Positions 17,443 to 25,589 of a stretch of DNA of 64,000 nucleotides are shown here, in pieces. The notes under the pieces were generated by a model. That model was given only the letters and a program-made list of their open reading frames with translations, did no database searches and was not told where the DNA came from. The stretch is from 79-D21 sp964521575 (GTDB lineage: Bacteria; Synergistota; Synergistia; Synergistales; 79-D21). Where the stretch lies: NCBI GenBank assembly GCA_964521575.1, contig CAZFSR010000007.1:1-64000 (forward strand), read 5' to 3'. Every line of letters begins with the position of its first letter. Within the stretch, counting starts at the first letter, position 1. The translations under genes and the position numbers were made by a program.

Positions 17443-18024
17443 ATGAACTGGGACCGACTGCAGTGCAAGGATCTCCGGGCGACATGTCCGGACTGGGGGG
17501 ATTTTCCTGAAGAGAGAGGGCGCCAAAGCGCGGTTCTGGTCCTTCTCTGTGGCCAGCCTGATGACCCGCGGGTCTTGTTGATCAGGCGTCCCCTGCACCT
17601 TAACCGCCATGCCGGAGAAATTGCCTTCCCGGGAGGAAGGAGGGAGCCCCAGGACAGGGGCCCCTGCGAAACCGCCCTCCGTGAGGCGAAAGAAGAGATC
17701 GGCCTAGACCCGGCAACATGTCGTCCCTGTATGCGCCTAAGCCGGGTTTTTGCCTATTCCAGCGATTTCGAAATTCACCCGGTTCTTGCCCTTTTGATGC
17801 GGGACGGGGTGTCTTTCCCGCTGATCGACCGAAACGAGGTGGAAGAAGTCCTTCTTCCGAGCGCAAGGGCCTTTTTCCATCCCCAACGGCTGGAGTGGGG
17901 CCGACATGGAGGCGTTCATTTCCTGTTCCCGGTTTTCGAACCTCGAGCCGGAACCCGCATTTGGGGGGCCACGGCCAGGATCCTGTGGCAGCTGGGGCGT
18001 ATGCTTCAACCCATGCTGGAGTGA
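17443..18024 (+). CDS. CoA pyrophosphatase-like NUDIX hydrolase
   Basis: The 193-aa protein has the combined signature of the NudL/CoA pyrophosphatase group: LLIRRPLHLNRHAGEIAFPGG directly before the NUDIX box ending REAKEEIGL. These enzymes split CoA into 3',5'-ADP and phosphopantetheine. The early glutamate of the generic NUDIX box is not at its usual position, as in other members of this subfamily. The start is the ATG at 17443 with GGAGG 3 nt upstream. It lies between pyk and nfo in one run. Confidence 0.88.
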   Translation: MNWDRLQCKDLRATCPDWGDFPEERGRQSAVLVLLCGQPDDPRVLLIRRPLHLNRHAGEIAFPGGRREPQDRGPCETALREAKEEIGLDPATCRPCMRLSRVFAYSSDFEIHPVLALLMRDGVSFPLIDRNEVEEVLLPSARAFFHPQRLEWGRHGGVHFLFPVFEPRAGTRIWGATARILWQLGRMLQPMLE

Positions 18025-18030
18025 TCCGCC

Positions 18031-18873
18031 ATGTCCCTTATAGGTCTGCATGTCTCCATCTCAGGCGGTTTTCCCAAGGCCATCGAAAGGGGCGAAGCCC
18101 ACGGCTGCGAGGCCATACAGATTTTTACGAAGAACCAGCTTCAATGGAAAGCCCCGCATATCTCTCCGTCCCAAGGCATCGCTTTTTTAAGGGCTCTCAG
18201 GGAAAGCGGCATCAAAAAAGTCATTGCGCACGCTTCATACCTGATCAACCTTGCGGGCGAGGGGGTCCAAAGGGAAAAAAGCCTTGAGGCTCTTGCCGAC
18301 GAGATCGAACGGTGTGACCTTCTCGGAATCGGGGAACTGGTCCTTCATCCGGGGGCTCATCTGGGCCAGGGGTCGATGAAAGGCTTGGAGAACCTCGGGA
18401 GAGGACTTCAAGACGCGCTGGAGAGAACAGCCAACCTTCGCGTGCGGATTCTCCTGGAAACAATGGCTGGGCAAGGAACGGCCATCGGGGCGAGATTGGA
18501 GTCGTTTAGGCAGGTCCTGGAAGGGCTCGGCTGGAATGACAGGCTTGGACTATGCCTCGATACATGCCACCTCTTCGCGTCGGGGTACGAGCTTAGGGAT
18601 GAAGGTTCGTACGAACGCCTCATGAAAAACCTGGAGAAGAACTTCGGTCTCCAAAGAGTGGGCTGCTGGCACTTGAATGATTCCAAATCGTCCAAGGGAA
18701 GTTGTCGTGACCTTCACCAGCATCTGGGCGAAGGGGAGCTGGGCCTGAAGTTCTTTTCGGCCTTGTTGACCGACAAACGCTGGGAGGAGGTTCCCCTGAT
18801 ACTCGAAACGCCCAAGAGCGGGACAGGCGACGCGGGAAACATGGCCCTGCTCAGAAAGTTGAGAGGACATTGA
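18031..18873 (+). CDS. nfo: Endonuclease IV (AP endonuclease)
   Basis: Nfo cleaves DNA 5' of abasic sites during base excision repair using three metal ions. The 280-aa protein shows the complete TIM-barrel signature: GLHVSISGG, QIFTKN, AHASYLINLA, LVLHPGAHLG, LLETMAGQG, GLCLDTCHLFASGY, HLNDSK, and ILETPK, which carry the metal-binding His, Glu and Asp residues. It starts 6 nt after the NUDIX gene. Confidence 0.97.
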   Translation: MSLIGLHVSISGGFPKAIERGEAHGCEAIQIFTKNQLQWKAPHISPSQGIAFLRALRESGIKKVIAHASYLINLAGEGVQREKSLEALADEIERCDLLGIGELVLHPGAHLGQGSMKGLENLGRGLQDALERTANLRVRILLETMAGQGTAIGARLESFRQVLEGLGWNDRLGLCLDTCHLFASGYELRDEGSYERLMKNLEKNFGLQRVGCWHLNDSKSSKGSCRDLHQHLGEGELGLKFFSALLTDKRWEEVPLILETPKSGTGDAGNMALLRKLRGH

Positions 18874-18935
18874 GCCTTTTATGTCGAAAGATATGGGATA
18901 AACTAGACTCTGTCGGCTTTGTCGGGAGGATGAAC

Positions 18936-19100
18936 ATGAGGGATCCCGTATTCCTTTTCAGGATGAGAAGAACTTCAGGGGAATCGGAAAACAACTCTAA
19001 AGGGACGGGTACGGCGAAGGCGGAAGCCCTTTTCGGGCATCCGGCTTCGTGCTTCTCGGTTTCCTCCCATGCCCCAAGTTCCACAACAATCCTTGACTGA
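18936..19100 (+). CDS. Possible small ORF upstream of cdaA
   Basis: A 54-codon frame begins at an ATG at 18936 with GGGAGG 6 nt upstream and ends 29 nt before cdaA. The product (starting MRDPVFLFRMRRTSGESENN) is Ser/Thr-rich, has no membrane segment and resembles nothing I recognise. Codon use is not clearly coding. It could be a leader peptide or chance; the rest of the 256-nt nfo-cdaA gap shows no other clear signal. Confidence 0.25.
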   Translation: MRDPVFLFRMRRTSGESENNSKGTGTAKAEALFGHPASCFSVSSHAPSSTTILD

Positions 19101-19129
19101 GAGTCGCGATATGCCGATGGAGGAGCGCA

Positions 19130-19957
19130 ATGCTTGATAACTTCCGGTGGCAGGATCTGCTTGACATTTTCATCGTGGCCTTTATCCTTTACCGGGTTTT
19201 GCTCCTTATGGTCGACACCCGGGCGATGCAGCTTGTCAAGGGAATCCTGGTCATCGGTGCCACGACTGCGGCCTCCAAGTACTTTGACCTGAAGGCTTTG
19301 TCATGGATTCTTGAGAGAGCACTGGGAGCGATTTTCATCGCCATTCCGATCGTGTTTCAGCCTGAATTGAGACGGATGCTGGAAGAACTTGGGCGGGGCC
19401 GTATCTGGAAAAGGCGGCAGGCCATCGAGCATGCGGAGCAAATGGCGGATGATGTGACAAGGGCCATTTCCTACCTCCAGGGGCAACGGCTGGGAGCGAT
19501 TCTCGTCTTCCAGAGAGAAACCGGCCTCGCCGACGTTTGGAGGTCCGCGGTCCGGTTGAATGCGGAGATCACGCAGGAATTGATTGTCTCGATTTTCTGG
19601 CCCAACAATCCTCTCCATGATGGGGCAGCCATCATCGATCGCAGCGTCATCGTTGCCGCTGCCTGCTATTTGCCCCTTACCGCCAATACCGATCTGTCCC
19701 GCTGGTACGGGACGAGGCATCGGGCCGCCCTGGGCGTGACCGAAGTCTCCGACGCGATCGCGCTTGTCGTTTCGGAGGAGCGGGGAGAAGTCGCTCTGGC
19801 TACGAACGGCCACCTTTCCCGAGGGTTGAAGGAGGATCAGGTCCATCGGCTCGTGTATCACTATTTCATGGCCAAGGAAGGGCCAAAGGGCATATGGGAC
19901 CAACTTAGGGAAGAGATAAAGACCATGTGGAGGGAGGAGGGCCGTGATGGCGGTTAA
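19130..19957 (+). CDS. cdaA: Membrane-bound diadenylate cyclase CdaA
   Basis: CdaA condenses two ATP into the second messenger c-di-AMP, which controls potassium, osmotic and cell wall homeostasis. The 275-aa protein has three N-terminal membrane helices (about residues 10-28, 34-48 and 62-77) and a DAC domain with the catalytic DGA (164-166) and RHR (196-198) motifs. GGAGGAG precedes the ATG. It is followed by overlapping cdaR and then glmM, the conserved three-gene module in which both neighbours modulate cyclase activity in Firmicutes. Confidence 0.97.
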   Translation: MLDNFRWQDLLDIFIVAFILYRVLLLMVDTRAMQLVKGILVIGATTAASKYFDLKALSWILERALGAIFIAIPIVFQPELRRMLEELGRGRIWKRRQAIEHAEQMADDVTRAISYLQGQRLGAILVFQRETGLADVWRSAVRLNAEITQELIVSIFWPNNPLHDGAAIIDRSVIVAAACYLPLTANTDLSRWYGTRHRAALGVTEVSDAIALVVSEERGEVALATNGHLSRGLKEDQVHRLVYHYFMAKEGPKGIWDQLREEIKTMWREEGRDGG

Positions 19958-21176
19958 GCGTCTAGACTCCCTGCTCTCCTCCAGGATATTCCTGAGGGCC
20001 GTCGCTATTTCCGTGGCCCTTCTGGTCTGGTTTTATGTTGCCGGTGACCGCGGGTACGAGGTCAGCAAGACTCTACGCCTCAAGGTCAATTACCAGAACG
20101 CTTCGCCCGGTTTTTCCGTCATGCGGAGCGTCGGTGAAGTGCAAGTCCGGATTGCAGCAAACCGAAAGGTGTTTGAAAACCTCGAACTGGAAAAGCTTTC
20201 CTGCGAGGTGGACCTGAAAGGGCTTGAAAGCGGGAAGTATCGCCTGCCGGCCCGCGTCCTTCTTCCTCCCGGTGTGCAATTGGTGTCGGTTACGCCGGAG
20301 CAGGTGACGGTTGAACTGACTCGGCTCATCGAAAAGGTCCTTCCTGTCAAGATTGTCTGGGAAGGGACATTCCCGGAGGAAGTCCTGATAGACAAGCTGG
20401 AGTTGACCCCGTCGGAAGTCACGGTGAGGGGGCCCGAGAATGTCCTTACGGGCGTGAACGAGGCTGCCGTTTATGTGAATGCCTCCCAGGCGCTTGCGGG
20501 TTTGGAGGCACCCCTGGAAGTCAAGCTGAAGTCGGAGAAAGGAACGGTCAGGCCTGGCGGGGTTGACCTGTATCCGAAGGAAATCGGCCTCCGGGTGACC
20601 CTCGTCAAGGATGTCGAGAAGAAGGAAGTCCCGGTGGTGGCAACGTTGACCGGAGTCCCGGAGGCCGGATACCGGATCGAGGAGACGGCCGTGATCCCGC
20701 CGACCGTTCAGGTGGTTGGAACCCGATCCGCGCTAGGGATGGTGGAATCCCTCCAGACCCGGCCTGTGGACGTATCGGGAATTGCCCAGGACAAGACAGT
20801 TGACGTCGAGCCGGTTTTGCCCGAGGGACAGTTAAAATTGCTCGGTTCGGGAAGCGTCAAGGTCTCACTGGTGGTTCGCCCTGTCGATAACGGGACAGGT
20901 TCCCTGCGGTTGAAGCTTCCGGTGAAGATCGAGGGGAAAAGCGTTTATCCCTCTTGGAAATCGGTTCCCTCTTCGGTCAGCGTACAGGTGGGATCGACTT
21001 CCGGCGGGCCCGCTCTCCCGGATCTGAACGAAAACCCCGTTGAAGTCTATGTGGATGTGACGAACCTGGTTTCGAAGAAAATTGTGGTTCCGGTCCAAAT
21101 CCGGGTTAACTCCAAGGAAATTCGGATTCTGAAAGTGGAACCGGAGCGTGTGACCCTGCACGCTATGAACCCGTAG
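19947..21176 (+). CDS. cdaR: YbbR-domain regulator of CdaA
   Basis: CdaR is a membrane-anchored extracytoplasmic regulator of diadenylate cyclase. The 409-aa protein has one N-terminal helix (about residues 16-33, FLRAVAISVALLVWFY) followed by repeated YbbR domains of about 80 residues; repeated units are recognisable around LPARVLLPPGVQLVSVTPEQV, LDKLELTPSEVTVRGP and ETAVIPPTVQVVGT. I use the ATG at 19947, which has AGGGAGGAGG 6 nt upstream and overlaps cdaA by 11 nt. Confidence 0.92.
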   Translation: MAVKRLDSLLSSRIFLRAVAISVALLVWFYVAGDRGYEVSKTLRLKVNYQNASPGFSVMRSVGEVQVRIAANRKVFENLELEKLSCEVDLKGLESGKYRLPARVLLPPGVQLVSVTPEQVTVELTRLIEKVLPVKIVWEGTFPEEVLIDKLELTPSEVTVRGPENVLTGVNEAAVYVNASQALAGLEAPLEVKLKSEKGTVRPGGVDLYPKEIGLRVTLVKDVEKKEVPVVATLTGVPEAGYRIEETAVIPPTVQVVGTRSALGMVESLQTRPVDVSGIAQDKTVDVEPVLPEGQLKLLGSGSVKVSLVVRPVDNGTGSLRLKLPVKIEGKSVYPSWKSVPSSVSVQVGSTSGGPALPDLNENPVEVYVDVTNLVSKKIVVPVQIRVNSKEIRILKVEPERVTLHAMNP

Positions 21177-21202
21177 CAGATAAAAGGACGAGGTGAAGGC
21201 TA

Positions 21203-22591
21203 ATGGCCGAGACCAGTAAAATCCGTTGCCTGTTCGGCACGGATGGAGTGAGGGATATTGCAAACAGGGGGCTGATGACTCCCGAAATGGCCTTGAGCCT
21301 GGGGCGGGCTTTTGTCCTTTTCATGACGGAAAGGGGAATTCCCCGTCCGACCGTTGCGGTTGGCCGGGACACGCGCCGGTCAGGCAACATGCTGGAAGCG
21401 GCTCTTTCGGCCGGACTGACCTCCGCCGGTGCGGACGTGCTTTCGCTAGGTGTCTTGCCGACACCCGGGGTCAGTTTTTCCGTCCGGCACGAGGGAATCC
21501 ACGGGGGGGCCGTCATCAGCGCTTCCCACAATCCTGCCGAATACAACGGGATCAAGTTCCTTGACTCGAAGGGCTACAAGCTGAGCGACGACGACGAAGC
21601 AGCGATCGAGGATTATCTTGGGGACCCGCTGATGGACGAGTGGCGTCCGTCCGGCGCTTCCGTTGGGGTTGTCAAGCCGTTGCCCGAGGCCTCCGTGCGC
21701 TACGGGGAATGGCTCAAGGGACTGTTCGGGGGGGGGTGGCTTTCGGGACAGGTTGCGGTCGTGGATTGTGCGAACGGAGCCGCAAGCCCGATCGCCGGGG
21801 ATGTTTTCTCTTCATGCGGCCTGGATGTACGAATGGTCGGGAACTGTCCTGATGGATTGAACATCAACGAAGGTGTCGGCGTCATGCATATGCCGCACCT
21901 CTCTTCCGCCATCGCGGCGAATGAAGCCAGCTTCGGCATCGCCTTGGACGGCGATGCCGACCGGGTCCTGATGGCCGACTCCAGGGGAAGGGTGATTGAC
22001 GGGGATATCCTCCTCTGGGTTCTTGCCAAGTGGCTGCAGAAGAAAGGCGCACTCGGTTCCTGTGTCGTCTCCACCGTCATGAGCAACCTTGCTCTGGAAG
22101 AGCGCCTGGCGGAGAGCGGCGTCTCCCTGACGCGCTGCCCCGTTGGGGACCGTTATGTCCTCGAAACGATGAGGAAGAGCAACTCGAGGCTGGGGGGAGA
22201 ACAATCGGGGCACATCATCCTTCACCAGCATGTCCATACCGGCGATGGTCTATGTACAGCACTGAACTTCCTGAAAGCCTGCGAAGAGCTCGGAGAGGAT
22301 ATGGACACCCTCGTCGATCGCTTTGGGCGGTTCCCGCAAATCCTGAAAAACCTTCGCGTCGAGGCGAAATCGGGACTTCTGGAGAACGAGCGGGTTCAGG
22401 AGGCGATCAAGGACTGTCAATCACGGCTAGGAAACCGAGGCAGGGTTTTCGTAAGGATGTCGGGAACCGAGCCTCTTGTCCGGGTCCTTGTCGAAGCGAT
22501 TGACGAATCGCTCCTTTTCGAGATTTCCGAACATATCCTGGATACGATCCGGGCTGCTGGCACTGGAACCGCCCCAGAAAGGAGGCCCTAG
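21203..22591 (+). CDS. glmM: Phosphoglucosamine mutase
   Basis: GlmM interconverts glucosamine-6-phosphate and glucosamine-1-phosphate on the path to UDP-GlcNAc. The 462-aa protein starts with FGTDGVRD, carries the phosphoserine in SASHNPAEYNGIKF, the metal-binding DGDADR and the sugar-binding GEQSGH. The phosphate-binding segment RMSGTEPLVRV is at the C-terminus. It completes the cdaA-cdaR-glmM module and sits upstream of glmS, which makes its substrate. Confidence 0.97.
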   Translation: MAETSKIRCLFGTDGVRDIANRGLMTPEMALSLGRAFVLFMTERGIPRPTVAVGRDTRRSGNMLEAALSAGLTSAGADVLSLGVLPTPGVSFSVRHEGIHGGAVISASHNPAEYNGIKFLDSKGYKLSDDDEAAIEDYLGDPLMDEWRPSGASVGVVKPLPEASVRYGEWLKGLFGGGWLSGQVAVVDCANGAASPIAGDVFSSCGLDVRMVGNCPDGLNINEGVGVMHMPHLSSAIAANEASFGIALDGDADRVLMADSRGRVIDGDILLWVLAKWLQKKGALGSCVVSTVMSNLALEERLAESGVSLTRCPVGDRYVLETMRKSNSRLGGEQSGHIILHQHVHTGDGLCTALNFLKACEELGEDMDTLVDRFGRFPQILKNLRVEAKSGLLENERVQEAIKDCQSRLGNRGRVFVRMSGTEPLVRVLVEAIDESLLFEISEHILDTIRAAGTGTAPERRP

Positions 22592-22596
22592 CCCGA

Positions 22597-23499
22597 ATGG
22601 CCCGCCCCGCTTTACGAAAATGCCTTTTCCCCGTAGCCGGACTTGGGACAAGATTCCTGCCCGCGACCAAGGACATCCCCAAGGAAATGCTGCCCCTGCT
22701 TGACCGTCCCATCATTCACTACGGAGTCGATGAAGCGGTGACCTCCGGCTGCCGGGACATCGTTTTCGTCACGGGGAGGAGCAAGCGTTCAATCGAAGAT
22801 TACTTCGACCGTTCGCTTGAGCTGGAGCACTTGCTGGAGGGACGGGGACAGAAGGAGCTCCGGGATGATCTCGTCCGGATTTCTGAGATGGCCAACTTCG
22901 CTTACGTGAGGCAGTCCGAACCGCTTGGACTGGGTCACGCGGTTCTTTGCGGCGAGCCGTGTGTCAACGATTCTCATTTCGGCCTGATTCTTCCGGACGA
23001 TGTCATCCTCGCGGAAAAGCCCGTCCTCGGACAGCTCGCAGAAGTGCATGCCGCCCTGGGGGGATCCGTCCTGGCACTCGAAGAAGTGTCATGGGGGGAA
23101 ACCTCCCGTTACGGGATCATAGAGGGGACAGAATGTGCCAACGGCGTATTCAAGATTTCGAACCTCGTGGAGAAACCCTGTCCGGGGGAAGCTCCAAGCC
23201 GATATGCCATCATAGGCAGGTATCTTCTCAGCCCCACGATCTTCAGGCATCTGAGCTCGGCAAAAGCCGGAGTAGGAGGGGAAATCCAGCTGACGGACGC
23301 CTTGAGGGAACTCCTTGTGGAAGAACCTGTATTCGGCCTCCTGTACAAAGGGGAGAGACTGGACTGCGGCACGAAGAAAGGGTGGCTGAAGGCTACCGTC
23401 ACGATGGCGCTTCGCGACCCGGAACTGAAGGATTTCGTCATGGACATCGTCCGGAAGGAGGGAGGCGATGACGAAGGATCGCAAGGGTTGACGCGCTAG
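22597..23499 (+). CDS. galU: UTP-glucose-1-phosphate uridylyltransferase
   Basis: GalU makes UDP-glucose from UTP and glucose-1-phosphate for surface polysaccharides. The 300-aa protein has the nucleotide-binding FPVAGLGTRFLPATK with KEMLPL, then ILPDDV and VEKP, and the usual length. An AAAGGAGG ribosome site overlaps the end of glmM. It ends 7 nt before the glmS ribozyme cleavage site. Confidence 0.95.
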   Translation: MARPALRKCLFPVAGLGTRFLPATKDIPKEMLPLLDRPIIHYGVDEAVTSGCRDIVFVTGRSKRSIEDYFDRSLELEHLLEGRGQKELRDDLVRISEMANFAYVRQSEPLGLGHAVLCGEPCVNDSHFGLILPDDVILAEKPVLGQLAEVHAALGGSVLALEEVSWGETSRYGIIEGTECANGVFKISNLVEKPCPGEAPSRYAIIGRYLLSPTIFRHLSSAKAGVGGEIQLTDALRELLVEEPVFGLLYKGERLDCGTKKGWLKATVTMALRDPELKDFVMDIVRKEGGDDEGSQGLTR

Positions 23500-23506
23500 A
23501 GGACAA

Positions 23507-23650
23507 GCGCCAGAACTGGCTGAGCCAGTTGACGAGGACGGGGGAAAATCGAAAATTCGGCGGATGCCCCCGGGGCCTTTGCAAGAGAGGCCCGTTAAAG
23601 CCCGGCCACAAATCCGGGAAGCGATTCCCGGGACAAAAGCTGGGTTTCTT
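23507..23650 (+). ncRNA. glmS ribozyme (glucosamine-6-phosphate-responsive)
   Basis: The 5' leader of glmS contains the conserved core of the glmS self-cleaving ribozyme: AGCGCCAGAACTGGC at 23506-23520, GACGAGGAC at 23531-23539, GGCGGATGCC at 23559-23568, the P3 hairpin around GGGCCT/AGGCCC, GTTAAAGC near 23594 and ACAAA inside the P4 region. Cleavage is expected between A23506 and G23507. In known examples glucosamine-6-phosphate acts as cofactor, and cleavage destabilises the glmS mRNA, giving end-product feedback. The 3' boundary is approximate. Confidence 0.95.
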
Positions 23651-23678
23651 GCTGTAGAACAAAAGGAGAGAAGAAATT

Positions 23679-25505
23679 ATGTGTGGAATCGTTGGCTACG
23701 TGGGCATGAGGAATGCCCCGGATGTTCTCCTGGAGGGCCTTAAGCGGCTGGAGTACAGGGGATACGACTCCGCCGGCATGGCCGTGAGAAGTGGCGGACG
23801 TCTTGAAGTCATCAAGGAGGTGGGCAAGGTCGCGGACCTCGAACGCCTCGTTGGAGAACGCAAACTTGTGGGGAACCAGGGAATCGGGCACACCCGGTGG
23901 GCGACTCACGGCGGTGTTTCAGTGGACAACGCGCATCCGCATTGCGACGATTGCGGGAAGTTCGTTCTCGTCCATAACGGAATCATCGAGAATTTCCTTG
24001 ATCTGCGGGAAGAGCTCGAAACGGCGGGTGTTTCTTTCTGTTCGGAAACGGACACCGAGGTTATCGTCCAGCTTTTGGCTCGCCTCTACCGGGGAGATAT
24101 GCTGTCAGCGCTCCTGAAACTCACCGAAAAGCTGAGGGGGTCCTATGCACTTGCCATCATGAATCTCGATATCGAGGACACCTTCTACTGCCTCAGGAAA
24201 GGGTCTCCGCTCATCCTGGGGGTGGGGGAGGGAGAAGGCTTCTGCGCGTCGGACGTGCCTGCCCTGCTGCCGTACACGCGCCGGGTCGTCTACCTCGAGG
24301 AGGGAGAGATTGCCGCGGTTTCAAGGGGGAACCTGCAGGTTTGGACGAGCGAGGGCCTGCCGGTGGAAAAATCCGTCTCGGTTATCGACTGGGATATTTC
24401 CATGACGGAAAAAGCGGCTTACCCGCACTTCATGCTCAAGGAGATCCATGAGCAAGGGGCTGTTCTCCGCACCACACTCAAGGGGCGTGTCGAGAACGGC
24501 AAGGTCGATCTCTCTGCTGAACTGGGTTGGACACCGGAGCTGGTGCGTTCCTGGAAAAAGCTCCATATCGTCGCTTGCGGGACCTCCTTCTATGCGGCCC
24601 AAGTCGCAGAAAGAGTCCTCGAAAAATGGACGGATTTGGAAGTGAAGGTCGATATCGCTTCCGAGTACCGGTACCGTCATTCCAGGGTCGATGCGGACAC
24701 GCTCGGAATTTTCGTATCCCAATCCGGCGAAACGGCGGATACTTTGGCCGCACAGCGCCTTGCCCGTTCTCAGGGTGCTCATTGCCTTGCGGTGACTAAT
24801 GTACGGGGTTCAACCCTTGCGAGGGAAGTGCATGATGTGCTGCTCCTGAAGGCCGGACCCGAGATTGGTGTGGCAGCGACAAAAACCTTCATGGGACAGA
24901 TCGCGGCCCTCTATCTCCTTGCCTTCTACCTGGGGCGCTTGAGGGAGACTCTCTCGGCGGCTGAAGAAGGCCGCCTTCTGGAAGAAATGCTTCGGTTGCC
25001 CTATAAGGTTGAGGTGACTCTGGAAAGGGAAGACACTCTCCGTGACCTTGCCGAAAAATACGCCGACCGCAAGGATTTCCTGTTCCTGGGGAGAGGGATA
25101 TCCTACCCGGTTGCCTTGGAGGGTGCCCTGAAATTGAAGGAGATTTCCTATGTCCATGCCGAAGCGTACGCGGCAGGGGAAATGAAACATGGGCCGATCG
25201 CCCTTCTTGAACCGGGTGTCCCGGTGATGACTATCATCCCGAGGGATGGCCTTTACGAGAAAACCCTTTCAAACATCCAGGAGGCAAAAGCTCGACGATC
25301 ACCCATCCTGGCTTTGGCTACCGACGGAGATGAACTCATCGCAAAACACGCAACCGAAGTCATCCGAGTCCCTTGGACTGATGAAGAATTGACCCCTTTC
25401 CTCACGGTTGTCCCGCTTCAGCTTTTTGCTTACCACATGGCGAAGCTGAGAGGATGCGAGATCGACCAACCGAGAAACCTGGCCAAAAGCGTTACGGTGG
25501 AGTAG
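23679..25505 (+). CDS. glmS: Glutamine-fructose-6-phosphate aminotransferase
   Basis: GlmS makes glucosamine-6-phosphate from fructose-6-phosphate and glutamine, the first committed step of UDP-GlcNAc synthesis. The 608-aa protein has the N-terminal nucleophile Cys2 (MCGIVGYVG), HTRWATHG, and two SIS isomerase domains with CGTSFYA and SQSGETADT. The C-terminus ends LAKSVTVE as usual. AAAGGAGAG precedes the ATG. Expression is expected to be controlled by the ribozyme in its leader. Confidence 0.98.
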   Translation: MCGIVGYVGMRNAPDVLLEGLKRLEYRGYDSAGMAVRSGGRLEVIKEVGKVADLERLVGERKLVGNQGIGHTRWATHGGVSVDNAHPHCDDCGKFVLVHNGIIENFLDLREELETAGVSFCSETDTEVIVQLLARLYRGDMLSALLKLTEKLRGSYALAIMNLDIEDTFYCLRKGSPLILGVGEGEGFCASDVPALLPYTRRVVYLEEGEIAAVSRGNLQVWTSEGLPVEKSVSVIDWDISMTEKAAYPHFMLKEIHEQGAVLRTTLKGRVENGKVDLSAELGWTPELVRSWKKLHIVACGTSFYAAQVAERVLEKWTDLEVKVDIASEYRYRHSRVDADTLGIFVSQSGETADTLAAQRLARSQGAHCLAVTNVRGSTLAREVHDVLLLKAGPEIGVAATKTFMGQIAALYLLAFYLGRLRETLSAAEEGRLLEEMLRLPYKVEVTLEREDTLRDLAEKYADRKDFLFLGRGISYPVALEGALKLKEISYVHAEAYAAGEMKHGPIALLEPGVPVMTIIPRDGLYEKTLSNIQEAKARRSPILALATDGDELIAKHATEVIRVPWTDEELTPFLTVVPLQLFAYHMAKLRGCEIDQPRNLAKSVTVE

Positions 25506-25522
25506 GGAGGAAAAGGTCGACG

Positions 25523-25574
25523 CAAGCAAAAAAGAGGGGAAAGGCCCGCGGGCCTTTCCCCTCTTTTTTGCTTG
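25523..25574. terminator. 52-bp perfect palindrome, bidirectional terminator
   Basis: The 52 bases form a perfect inverted repeat with no interruption at the centre (25548/25549), with A-runs and T-runs placed so that both strands read a GC-rich hairpin followed by six U. It lies between the convergent glmS and the - strand gene ending at 25590. Confidence 0.93.
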
Positions 25575-25589
25575 GTGCGTACCTGCCGT

